NCBI RefSeq assembly: GCF_932276165.1 | Contig: NC_063992.1 | Span: forward strand, 4,536,001 to 4,600,000 | DNA length: 64,000 nt | DNA from: Plutella xylostella | Lineage: Eukaryota; Arthropoda; Insecta; Lepidoptera; Plutellidae | Direction: 5' to 3' | In this document: piece by piece, positions 44,230-56,689 of the stretch | How positions within the stretch are numbered: the stretch's first letter is position 1 | Layout of the letters: every line of letters starts with the position of its first letter | Position numbers and translations under genes: made by a program | The notes under the pieces: model-generated | Databases searched by the model: none | The model's input: the letters and a program-made list of their open reading frames with translations, nothing else | What the model was told of the DNA's origin: nothing

Positions 44230-46899
44230 TAAGGTAACGGGTCCATATTCCGAGGTAAATAACAACATTTGAAAGTAAGTAAGAAAAATAAGCATTTGTA
44301 ACCATCAATATTGATGTGAAATATTGTCTTCTGTAAGAATATACGTTAAATTTTATATTTCTTAACACAGATTCATTGATAACACATTAATTATACTTAA
44401 AAAAATATAATTTATTACACATGTCGATTTGCCCTAATGCCGAGGTAGGATTATGGTTTCTTCCATATACCGAGGTAGCCTGTTCCATATTCCGAGTTAG
44501 TCCTGTCAGTGGCTCCATGAGTGTGGCCATGAACATAAGGAAATTACAATCGAAAATATCGATATACTTTTTTAACCTTAAAGTACTCCAAATAAATTTA
44601 ATTATTCTAAATAGTAGTTGAAAATAATGAAAAGAATTAAATACTCTCCATTTATATTGGTTTTCGTAATAATTTCTATTATTTATGTAACATTTTCATA
44701 ATTAATTATTGCAACTGGTAACATTGGCTAGAAAAAAATATTCATAATGCTTCTATGATGTTCTATGGACTTTTCCAAGCGATTAAAAAAAAATAGAGTA
44801 GAGATGGGGTAAATTGATAAAATAGTGACAGTAATCGAATAAAATCGATTATTGAACTCGAATGATTTAAACATTTTTTACTATAGTTTTTATCTAAGTA
44901 AGGTCTAAAAATTTTCCACGATATTTTATGTTCTTACTTAAATGTTTAAAAGTTGATGATACGTAATAAAAGTAGATGTGTAAGGGATGAGGAAAAGTAT
45001 CGAATACTTACAAAAGCCAAATACCTTATCAGTACTAATTTCCGATGAGTACCTAATGTATTTACCATAAACGAATATGATTATAATAAAAGTATCTACC
45101 CAGGAATCGATCCAGCATCGATTATTTTTTCATTCAAGCATAGGTCGGAAGCAAGGAACATTGCACTAGGTAGGTACATCTCTATGGCGCATGCGCGCTG
45201 GACTGGAGGCGCGCCGGCGCCATGTTCAATTTTCCGCCGAAAAGTTTGCCGCTATTCTTTGAAAGTATTTTTGTTAAGTCTTTACATTAGAAAACAAACA
45301 TCTTTTATTAAATTATTATGTTTGTATTTGCAATATGCAATTGGAAAATCGATAAGGTAAGCTTGTGTGCGAATTATTTTAGGAAATTACGTAAAATGGA
45401 AATATTTTTATGTTTTTATCAGTAATTTGGCATCAGTTTAGTTACTAACCTAGGTTTTTGTTCTAGCGTTTTCGTTTCTAAACTCACTAAGTTTTGTGAA
45501 AATGGGTACCAACTTATAAGGATAAGCTTAATTCTGTCAACTATCCATACAATTTACCTACTTACTTTATTTTTCAGTGACAACAACAAGAAAATGAAAA
45601 AATCAACCAGACCCCTAAACCAAACATGAAATGCAGTATACAGGATATTCATTTATCTGGGAATTCTGGGATAACAATATTACAATGGCCATCAGACCTC
45701 GAAGTAGAAGGATAATGGAAATAAAATACAGAAATGAAATTAGGCAATTGTGTATATAAGTGTTATAAAAACTCAACCGTCGTGTGTGTTATTTTATTCA
45801 CCCAAATAAAGTTTTACGTCTACAAATTTCTTTCTTTCTTCTTTTATAAAGAGTAATAAGTAGGTAGTATCTAGTAGTAGTTTCGTAAAGTCAGGCATAT
45901 CTATCCACACCCCTTTTATATTTAGGAAGAAAGTCGCTAATTCATCTTGATTTTATGGTTTGATGACGGCATCGGATGACACTGCGAAGGTGTGATGTAG
46001 TCATATTCCGATTTCCGAGGTACCTACCTATGTAAAATGTCATACTCCATATTAGGGGTTCAGCAAGTATTTTAATAATCCATATTTCGAGTTATCAAAT
46101 TATCGATTTAGAAACAACATAGATATGTTACTCAAATCATACATAAAATATTGGTAAAAATATGTATCACTTACGTTAATAGGGATAAAATAACACTGTT
46201 TTTTATCATTTCAAATATACATACTAAGTTAAGGTTTTCTAGGTAACCATGTTTTTTGCGTCAACAATTATCGTGTCATATTAAGATTCCTAGAGGATAT
46301 TTTGTACCGCCGAATTAGGTTATAAGATTGTCACGTTCATCATTATTATTATGTAATCAAGCATATACTTCAAATGTTATTATTTGTAAAGTTATAAGCT
46401 AAAAATCATGACATAGTATTTTTCCTTATACCGAGGGTACCTCGGAGTAAGGAACAACGTATAAAAATCAGGCCCTTATACCGAGGTATTTTGTTTTTGA
46501 GTTTAAAGGGGTTAAATTAGTTTAAAAAGAGTTAAAATTTAAATTTAATGTAAGTATAAGAATATAATAAACTAAATATAAACTATTTACAAAGTTGAAC
46601 GTCGTATAAATATTAAAAAACACAATTATTAAATATGGCTGGCCTTACGTAAGCCGGGTCGCGTTTGTATGAAAAACATGGCGGCGTCGCCCTCACGGCA
46701 CATTACATGAGTTTTTAGTAATTTTAGGCAATTTTAAACATATTTACTACATCAAGTAGTTTCAGTTAAAGATAATGAACGATTAAATGTAATTTTAGAG
46801 TATCCAAACCTATTAAAATAAGTAATAATCATGAAAATAAATATAACTCGAAATAAGGACGCCATTTTGAATACCGCGATATATGGACCCGTTACCTTA
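44230..46899. mobile_element. 2.67-kb element with perfect 19-bp inverted ends
   Basis: TAAGGTAACGGGTCCATAT at 44230-44248 is matched exactly in inverted orientation at 46881-46899. Near both ends are scattered copies of a motif like TTCCATATTCCGAGGTA (44247, 44438, 44466, 44486, 46014, 46428, 46476, some inverted or degenerate), as in transposons whose enzyme binds subterminal sites. I found no transposase frame. No clear target duplication, so the superfamily is unknown. Confidence 0.7.
45190..45830 (+). ncRNA. Possible spliced non-coding transcript inside the 2.67-kb element
   Basis: A GC-rich island with the palindrome GCGCATGCGC (45188-45197, like an NRF1 site) is followed by a donor-like AAG/GTAAGC at 45357. 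A pyrimidine tract with CAG is at about 45578, and AATAAA at 45805. Short frames begin at ATG 45221 and 45320 but stop soon, also after splicing. The combination looks like a small transcription unit, but expression is untested. Confidence 0.35.
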
Positions 46900-49800
46900 T
46901 ATCTTATATGTAAGTACCAAATTCCCCCTTTATTTCTCAAGGATGCCTTCACCATTTTATGAATAAGAATCTTTAGTTTATTTTTAAACCTAGTTCATAA
47001 AATTACCATAAATTATTTCTTAATAAAAATGCAGACATCTTAGATTTTTAAAGCTGTTCTTGACATTCAATAGGTCCTATTGATCATAATTTATAGGTGT
47101 ATAATTAATAAACCATATTTTTTATATTTTATATTTAGCATAAATCTTCTTCCATAAGAATCAAAACGAATCTATCGAAAATGGGTTGCACATTTCTAAA
47201 CGTTATATGAAAATATTGTACGTTTACATATTATTATAGTACATAGTTTTTTTATCCCACGGGAAACCCTATAAAGGTGAACCGAAATACGCAGTCAAAA
47301 GCTAGTTATTTAATAAGATCTCAGACGTCTTTTGAGTAACCTATTATTAGCATGTTCTTGACATTCAATATTGATCATAATGAATGAATAATTATGTAAT
47401 TTTTACATAACGTGTGTGTATTTAATTACTCAAGTACTAAAATCTAAATAGCAGGTGTTTGGCCTAAGAGGGGCGAATGAATCTAGGTCCACATTGCTCG
47501 TGTAAGACATAATTTGTTACAAGGACTTCCAAGCTTTGGTTTAGGCGGGCAGGCCATGACCACATTACCTTGGTGACTAGGACTTTAGCCTTAAACTAAG
47601 CTGGTAGCTGCTCAATCTCTTAAACTATGATTTAAATTACATAGGTAACAAGCCTTTGAGCCGTGGTTAGATTGCCTAGATATTGTCGCGATGGTTCGAA
47701 TCCATTGATCTTGCTATGTGTACAGTTAATGTAAAATCACTACCTAATTCTTTGGTTTGTGGTTTTACATTCTGGAGTATTAAGTAGTATTTACGGGAAA
47801 ATTGGGCTGAAACATGTATTTTCTTACTTTAGATTAACGTCAAAGGGCTTTCCCTGCACGCACGTGGCTCCCGGAGTCCATTTTCAGTTTGGCTAACTGC
47901 CAAGTGGTATCACATTTATAGAATACTCTCAGATTCGAACATCCTTCAACTTTCTGTAACCCTAATACGCTGCTGGTGCAAAAGATATATTTTATTAGAA
48001 AAAATCTTTTTCTTTCATGAAAATATCAAAATATAAGACATGCGGTAAACGAGTAGGTTACTTAATTTCATCAAACAAAATTATGTAAGTAGTCCAAATG
48101 ATTTATAATATGAAATAGTACCTATGTATACTTACTGGAGTGGATACGCTATTTTATAAGTAGGTAGGTACATTAAATAATGAATGAGTTACGATGTTAT
48201 TTTTGTTTGTGTGCCGCTAGCCACATGGCCCCGGTCTATCACAACTTCCATTGACGTCACGTATGACGTAGATTTGTAAGAAGGTACTTAAAGGTTAGCG
48301 TCCACCTTTCGGCCACGTACACAATACACAACGCAACGAACGCATAGCATTCAGTATTCTTTGTCTAGAAATTCAAACAAAAGCGTCCACTTCAACGGCA
48401 CCGCTGTTTAATCCATTTGGTGCGATACGTTCGATACCGATAGGTAGACGCTTATCTTTAAGTACCAACTAGCTTCGTTTTTGTGTACAACTATGTATAG
48501 CCCCTTTTATTATCACTCACGTGCAATAAAATAGTTACCCCTGCCATTGATGTTCCATATGACACTGGAACTTTTTAATTGCTCAAGAGAGGCCTAAGTC
48601 CAACTGGATTCCGTAGAGTCACATGCCGAATATTATGGTTGGCGGACTTGTGCTTTGTCCAGCTGTGATGTGACCATGCCATGGCTGTTGGCTGACGATT
48701 TTATGCCATGTCGTCGTTGCCAAAAGGGTAATTATTGTCAATCAGCCGTGAAGAGTTATTTCAGTACCTACTTATAGCGTTTATTTACATTATTTTAACT
48801 GCGACGAGATATGCTAGATTACCATTTTACATTTCAATTTAATTTCTACGAAACTCGCGATGTTTACGAAAGTAAATTTTGATAAAACGACAGAATATGC
48901 GAGTGTTTTCATGAATCAATCTAAATAAAGCTCATCTCACACATAGCAACATGGCAACGGATCGTATTTTTACGAGCTTTCCTTGGCGCTTTTCATGCAG
49001 ATAGTATATAGATTTTCATGCAAATATTGAGTTTCAACTTGATGATGATGTTTTGAAGGGTTCTTTTCAGAGTTGAAACAATATCCTACCATTACAATCA
49101 CTACGGTGATCTCGAATTATTTACATATTATGTACATACACGATTAGGTACATATACAAATACCCATATAGTCAAAGTCTTATTATTTTTATTAAGTAGG
49201 TATGATGTTATCATTATCATAATTTGTTCTCCCAACCAAGCTAATAGAAGCTTCAGCCGCTACATAAATTGATAATGTGATTATCGATCCAATAGTTATC
49301 GTTTTGAACTTTATCCCTTAACTTAAGGACAAAAACCAATGATAAATTTGAACTAGTCACTACTACCATAGACAAAATTGTCTATGCTACTACATAGGGC
49401 GGGCGGTAAAAAACCGAAGAGTGAGTAAACATCGGTTTGATTTAATTTCAAAGAATTCTAATGTAAGTAGGTATAGGTACCTATAGCACCGCTCCTACTC
49501 TAAAATATTGATTAATTGGCGGTTGGTGGCTGGGCGTAATAAAACCGTGTTCAGTTGTCGTAACAATAAATTTTCTTTTGTTATTAGCCAAAAAAATATT
49601 GGCACCATTTGAATGTCTTTATAGAATTTATTTATAAACACTTAGGGCATCTTAATAATTAAATTTGACCAGTAAATATAGTTCATGATTTTTTAAATAT
49701 TATATTGAGAAGTAGGTAATTAATTACTAATCTACAATTGTATAATTTACAATACACTACTAACTATTGTGTAAGTAAAAGATTTAAGTGTGTACTGGTT

Positions 49801-50440
49801 CTGAAATACTTATTTCATTTGTATGTATTTACATTTTACATATCTATGTAGGTATAATAAATAGGAAATCTCGTTAACGTCACCATCATATTAATGTCAT
49901 TTTCATAACTGAACTAAAGCATTTCTTTTGAAGCCAGTCCAACTTTTCTAGAGTTCAATGCTTTCGTTATTCTCAGTTCATTCATCTAGTATGCCTATAT
50001 ATATTTACTCACTCAGTGATTTAGTTCTATGACAATAATATTTAACAATATGAGTTTGATAGAGTGCGGCATACAATGTAAACTTCCCTACCCACTATCA
50101 TGAAAATAAAGATACTGTCTCAAGCCAATGCTAGCTCAATTCATTCGTCACTTTCATTTCTACACACAACTAATTATTTTCTGAGTAAAAAACAAATGAC
50201 TGGCCGTCTGGAGTCCACCTACTAATTTCCGCCTAAGAACAGTTCCAAATAAGAATGACGTGATGACCCAATGATGCAAACAAGTCGCCCAAACAGCCGG
50301 CTTGCTTTAGTTATGATACGTGTTTACAGAAGACATAAAGCTTCACAACATCAGTCCCACAAGGCTACGTTGGCACCACTGAATGTCAAACGAAAACGTT
50401 CTCTAGGCATACGTGACATAAAACAGTCGCGCCTGAGTTA
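46900..50440. other. Intergenic DNA between the two calponin-family genes
   Basis: It has no coding signal. Mp20's first exon may be hidden here. A decayed tRNA-like B box (GGTTCGAATCC, 47693-47703) suggests an old SINE, and a MITE lies at 48283-48466. Confidence 0.5.
48283..48466. repeat. MITE with ~24-bp inverted ends
   Basis: GGTACTTAAAGGTTAGCGTC at 48283 and its inverted near-copy ending CTTTAAGTACC at 48466 match at about 21 of 24 positions. 184 bp, no ORF. Confidence 0.75.
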
Positions 50441-50625
50441 CGGGCTCTGTAGCGGGGACAAGTTAAACTGAACAGTCTCAAGGCGGTGTTTCTGCCCCCG
50501 CCCGCCTCTCGCAGTTTTCTGGGCGGGCGGGAAAAGCGCTCGCGCAGTCAAACATTTGAGTCCGCGCTGAAAAGTCGCTTGTGATTTAGACCTACTTACT
50601 GTGACACTTATAACCTTCATACACA

Positions 50626-52031
50626 ATGGCTGTACGTATTTGTTTTCATTATTGTTTTCGATTAAGTAGCCAAAAAAGAGTGTTAATTGCTTAGGGCCAA
50701 CGTTTTTTTCTTTGTTGTTAATATGCTTTCTTTTGTTTTTGTCACCGTGAGCGTTAATGTATATTGATTGTCAGTTCAGTAGTCAGTGTAATTAGTTAGT
50801 GTCACCCCGGTGTTGACGTCAATAGTGGGACGTAGCGAGTGCAGCTGCTACCCTAGTATCAATGGCCACTAATATAAAGCCGCGGTCACACTGACGCCGC
50901 CGGTGATAACAGACATCTGTTTGTGCACAAGAGTTATTTTCAGAAATGATGCTGGAACCATCGCGCCGGCCTCAACGACTTGGCACTGGAGTTTTATGGC
51001 GGTCATTCAATACCGTTTAACTTATACAAACAAGCGCTTTCCCACTAGCTTCAGTTTGACATGACAAGTTCTCCACTGAGAATTCCGGGATAAAAATTAA
51101 CTTTTTCTTACTTATTCTACCCAATCTGCAGAGTGAACAATTCAATCATGTAAAGGAAGACAAACAAAGAAACCCCATTACTAACTTAACCACCTACACT
51201 ACATTATCAACTACAGCTATGTCTGAAACTTTCAGCCCAGGAACAAGGAACAAGAGCAGGAGGTTCTTACCTGGATCAGCGACGTGCTCGGCGAGCCACT
51301 GCCCGCTGGAGCCTACGAGGACGTGCTTAAAGATGGCGTCGTCCTGTGCAAACTGGCCAACAAACTGGCACCCGGATCGGTGAAGAAGATACAGGAGAGG
51401 GGAACCAACTTCCAGCTTATGGAGAACATTCAGAGGTATAACCACGTCTAATTTTAATTAGTTAGTATACTGACTAATAAAAATATATTTTAGGCAAAAC
51501 TGGCTTGCGATTGCGACAACGCAAAGCCGTCTTTCTCCTGTGCATTCTATCCCATCTCAACCTATCGTGCCGATTAGCAGTATTGAATCCGTTCCTAAGG
51601 GTGTTGTAGAGATATTAAAGCGCATTGGTTTGACGCCTGTTTTGTTACAGGTTCCAGGCTGCAATTAAGAAGTACGGAGTGCCAGAGGAAGAGATCTTCC
51701 AAACTGCTGACTTGTTCGAGAGGCGTAACATCCCGCAAGTCACTCTCTGCTTATACGCTCTAGGCAGAATTGTGAGTATCTCTACAAAAATTCACATAAT
51801 ATAATCCACTACCTAAGGAGCTGCATCTTATGATTGCATTGTTTTCAGACGCAAAAGCACCCAGAGTTCACCGGACCCCAGCTTGGCCCTAAAATGGCCG
51901 ACAAAAACGAGCGTACCTTCACAGAGGAGCAACTCAGGGCCCACAACGCTGAACTCAACCTTCAGATGGGCTTCAACAAGGGAGCTTCTCAGGCCGGCAT
52001 CGGTGGCTTCGGAAACACCCGCCATATGTAA
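50626..52031 (+). CDS. Calponin-family muscle protein (CG5023/transgelin-like), complete
   Basis: Four exons (50626-50631, 51236-51435, 51651-51771, 51849-52031) give 169 residues. The first exon codes only Met-Ala, then GT at 50632. The second starts after TTTCAG at 51235; the earlier acceptor at 51216 is rejected because its frame meets a stop. A calponin-homology domain (EVLTWISDVLG, LKDGVVLCKLANKLAPGS, FQLMENIQRFQAA, YGVPEEEIFQTADLF) and a degenerate calponin repeat (LNLQMGFNKGASQAG) end in GNTRHM, as in transgelins. It is close to Drosophila CG5023. A GC-rich tract with GCCCCCGCCCGCC at 50490-50502 precedes the ATG and may be promoter. Confidence 0.93.
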
Positions 52032-55000
52032 ACTAACTCCTTTGATGTATACTCGCCTGGTACATGTAGATGTTTACTCTACATTGTATGAGCGAAATCG
52101 GTTACTACCAGTATTAAAATTATCTTAACTGCTTTGTGCTATTCCCGTAGTTGAATATCTACGCAATCTGGATTATCTTCCGCGGAGGCTTGTGTGGAAA
52201 GATTAAAAGTTTTTAGATCTAACGCATAAGATGATGTTTTTGTAAGTTAATCAATAAGTTTATTTTATAAATATTTTTTTAGAAACTACCGTTTTTCATT
52301 TCTTTATAGGAAAGTGAACCACTAGCTCCTGTAGTCGATTATTAGTGTATAAGTTAGTATCATTCACTAAGATAAGAAGCCAAGAAAAAAATATATGAGT
52401 TTCATTTGGATTTCAGACATATTTACCTATACATTTCTTGAAGAAAATACTAAGTAAATGGAACGTCTAAATATATTTGTGTATCCCTTGGCCTTATTAA
52501 AATGTTGTCCAGCATATCGGCTGATGTAGAGCAATGCCAAGATTTTAATTAAACTAAAATTACATCATTTAGGACTAAATATAAACCACAGCAGATGGAG
52601 TTATTGCGTCTATAAACACTTCAGAAATAATTCTAGTTGAGTTTTATTTGAGTGCCAAGAATAGCAAGTTCAGTGACATTGCGACACATGTATTTCAAGA
52701 ATATGAATTTTATGATGGTCAAAAATATTATAGATTTGCTAAAGTAATTGGCTAAAAGAAATAAACATGAAATCGCAAATGAAAGTAGGTAGGTACTTAG
52801 GAATTGAAACTGCTAACATTCATAACCTTAAAAATAGTAATGTATAAAAGCTGTTTCTTGTTTTGGTCTGAAACTTTTCAAGAGTGTTTTAAGCCGTGCA
52901 ATGCCAAAACAAATAATTACAGTAAATTCTGTGCTATTGTTTACTTTGGCGTGGCGTGGACACAATCTACTCATTGTTCAGTATACTAATATTAAGTGAA
53001 CATCATAAATCAATTAGTAAATAAACAACGTGAAATTTTCTCTCCAATAATCTTAACAAATAATGTAATTATATCGACAATCGGGCGACTCGCTTGCAAG
53101 TTATCTCTGACTACTTTTGGGTAGACACAGCAAAATTAAGTTGAATCATACCAAATGAAGATATGTACTTACTCAAAACATGAAAAGCCTGAAAGAACCT
53201 TCTGGTTACTAGTTTTCAATACTACGTAGTTAAAATGTGGTTCTCCAGCTTACGCCGAACCTACACTTATGTGGGCAAATGTTATGTTGCAGTAGAGGAC
53301 TGAACTAATTACAGCCTAATGCTTAGACATTATGACTAAGGTACGTATTTAGCACCACAATACAGTTGTGTCAAGGCCAAGGTTATTTAGTAAAGTCTAG
53401 AATCTAGACATTACCTATGCTTACATAAAAGAAGTAGGTTAGTATTCTACTTATCATCCTTTCTTAGAAGAGACACAACATGGAAATTTTTCAGACGGAA
53501 AACCCCAATCTACATGAGCCAAATTGATTACTATTTACTAGCCATGCTACAAACAGTCTCTACAATCTGGGGCTACCCAGGTTGTGAATGTCTAGTCTGG
53601 GAAAACATTTCTTAGGTGTTAACTATGTATAGGCACAGAATCGGTCCAATATACGGACATTATTTTAGATTTCCTATTCTGGGTATGGAATGAACGCATC
53701 GAATAGATTACACCATCTCTACAAACACATAGTAAAACAAAGACAAATAGTAAGTATAAAGAAGTGAAAAGAAAGTTCATTGTAGAACCTCGTATAAGAA
53801 GTAGAAAATTTATAATATTTTATTCCTATTATTTATAACATACGATCCAACATTTAACTAAAATATAATTATATAGAGTAAAGTGTTTTGTTTAGGTAAA
53901 ACAGTGAGGTATATACGAAAAGCAGATAATAATTGGAGAACACAATAAAGAAGATACGAAGAAAAACAACAGCTTTTTCATTGTTGCTTTTCATAATTTT
54001 CTCAGAAAAAATAAAGTTACAAATCGTTGTTGTTGACATTTTCCGCTTATTATAAACTCATTTACAACGCACAGTGGAGTAGTGACTGTCTATAAGGCGC
54101 TCCGCTCACTTCACGAGAGTCGAGAGTCGAGGTGGAATCGCGGCGGTGACGACAAAGAGGCGGGCCTTCCGAAAGGGTCACTTCCTCAGTCACTCCTTTC
54201 GCCTTTCACCCTACAAAAACTACCCATTTTGTAACACTCTGTATATGCGAGCGTCGCTTACTGAAAAAGTTGAGGCGGAGTCGAGTCGGAGTCCCAGCTT
54301 ACAATTCACTGCGCCCTAAAGCCGATGCGACGCCACTACGACGCCGCCTCGACTATAGCAGTGGGCGGTGCGCCTAAAACTCAACTGGTAAAGGGTGACA
54401 CTCTATTAGTGAATGAGCTGATAAGTGATTACATTTAAAACATATAAATTAACCGTAAACCAAATTTACTTATCTAAAATATGAGTAATAAGATGTTTCC
54501 CTATATTAAGCTAGCAGATATAAGGATCTTCCTTCGGCTCTTTCACTGACAAAAATTCACTCTACATTCGTTAGTATAAATCTTTCGGCGTTGGCTCCGT
54601 TTCAAAATAAGTAGCAGTAAATGTGAGGAAGGGGATTATCTCAGAAACGATTCTGGAGAGGAAAACTTAAACAATTACATCACTAATATACTAATATACC
54701 TACCCGATGTGAGAAATGAAGAGTGTTCGATGGACATGAACATGCTATTAAAAAAACTTTACGCTGTCTGTTGTCTGGCAACATTTGAGTATGTTGTTGG
54801 AAGTGAGTTTATGATCGCCAAAGTAAAATAATATTAAGATTTTATTTTTAAATAGACACTCAGGATTAGTCAGGATACATTCTAACTAAAATAATCAAAA
54901 TTTATACCACCTAAATCTTTGAAAATTAAATTTATACATAAGTAATTAAGATAAGCTTGGGTGTTAATTATATGTCACATAAATTTAATAACATTTGCAT

Positions 55001-56689
55001 AAAAAAGCTCCACGTTATAACTACCTAAAGAAGATGGAAAAATACAAGATTTTTTGTATTAATAACTAAGTATATTTATCTGTTCTATTTTTATCAACCT
55101 TGATTCAAACACTGCAATGAGACATTCCTATAAACCGAATGTAGGTATTAAGTATAATATTTACAATTTAAAATTCTTATAACAAGTACTCATAACATAT
55201 TTTATTTAAAGACTATCATTTTATCAGTTAAATTGGGTCATTTCATATGAAATATTTTTATTTGATTGAATAGTTATAATTTGGAAATCTGTTTTAACTT
55301 TGTTTAACATAATAATCTGTTTTAACTTTATTAAATCCTTTCCATAGTTACTATAGTTAGATATGTTACTTGAATTATACTTACTGTAATTATTATGATT
55401 TTAATTAACCTATATTTATTTTGACATAAGTAAAGTAGCATTATTTTGGAACTTCAGAGTGGTGTCATCATCAAATGGCTCAGTAGACCGGGTACACTGA
55501 ACATCCGATGGGAGTTCACTGATAAAATTTCACTCAAACTTACTTATTATATACTTATTAATCTAGACAGGTATATAGGTTCCTATATACATGCGCGTTC
55601 GCGAATCGTATCTAAAACTAACATTTCGCATTTTGTAGGTTACAGGTCAAACATAAACCAGTTTGGACTGTCGATTGGTACCAGAGCTATTGTTCTTACC
55701 ACATTAACTTGATGCCATGTGAAGCGTGAATGGAAGAAAATAACTATTAATTTGCTTATTACGGAACACTAATATAGTTTCTTGGTGATGTGCGTTGCTC
55801 CAGATTACAGACTTCTTCTTCTTATCGTGTCGACGACAAACCAACAAAGTCGCTAAATAATACATACATACAGACTGAAATGAAATGACAGTTATAGATC
55901 TCCAGCTGCCCCTACACGGGTTCGTTATCGACGTAGATAAATACCTCTATATCACGATTCGCCATAAAAACAGAGCTGTCTATATGACTGGCTGTGTTTA
56001 TCGACGACGATAACGAACCCGTGTAGCGGCCGCAGGTAGATATAACCTGCACAGCAAGGAGTAGGTAGATTATGGTGCCCAACAGTGTATGGGCATTAAA
56101 TATCGCTATTTCATAGTAAAGGCATTTTTAGTTCTATCTTTCACTGATTCATAATATATGGATCACTTTTGAACGTCATAACAACAGGTATGAGTATTAT
56201 TCTATTAGATTTATTTTTATTTCAGTCTGGAATAGTCAGGATGACATTGAAAAACAGATTTTAACATTTTTGTCATCGTTAGTTAGGGGTGGTACTAGTT
56301 ATAATTCTGTGTTTAGGGAATAAGTAGCGTTCCTGAGGAGAGACCTATCTCTAGTAATGAACGATTTTTGCCTGATTATGATGATGAAACGAATTATTGG
56401 ACTTCCGGCAAAAAGTATCGCAACTAACTCTATTATATGAACCTAATAAACAGATACATTACAGAGCTGACATAAACATAATGCACATTGCATGTCAAGC
56501 CACGCCGTAGAGCCAGCAAAGTCAAATCAACCTGTTCAAAGCAATATTTACACTCTGACAAATTGCGTAGCCTCCCCCCTTTTCTGAGCAAAGAGGTTGA
56601 GCCTTCGCGAGTCGGTGTAGCTTAGTCTGATACCTCCTGCTCACCCGACTGCCCTGGTGTGAGCACCCGGAGACCTATAGCACCCAAAC
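52032..56689. other. Intergenic DNA without a supportable gene
   Basis: It includes the 3' UTR of the calponin gene and the promoter of the takeout-like gene. A GC-richer block at about 54100-54400 has no readable frame. A foldback repeat is at 55893-56042. Confidence 0.5.
55893..56042. repeat. Foldback MITE
   Basis: CTACACGGGTTCGTTATCG at about 55912 is matched by the inverted CGATAACGAACCCGTGTAG at about 56008; weaker matching extends outward to TATAGATCT/AGATATA. No ORF. Confidence 0.8.

Noticed and set aside
51220..51235. ATG after the acceptor at 51216 as start of the calponin gene
   Set aside because: It is in the wrong frame for the CH domain; the MA exon at 50626 spliced to 51236 gives a continuous product.
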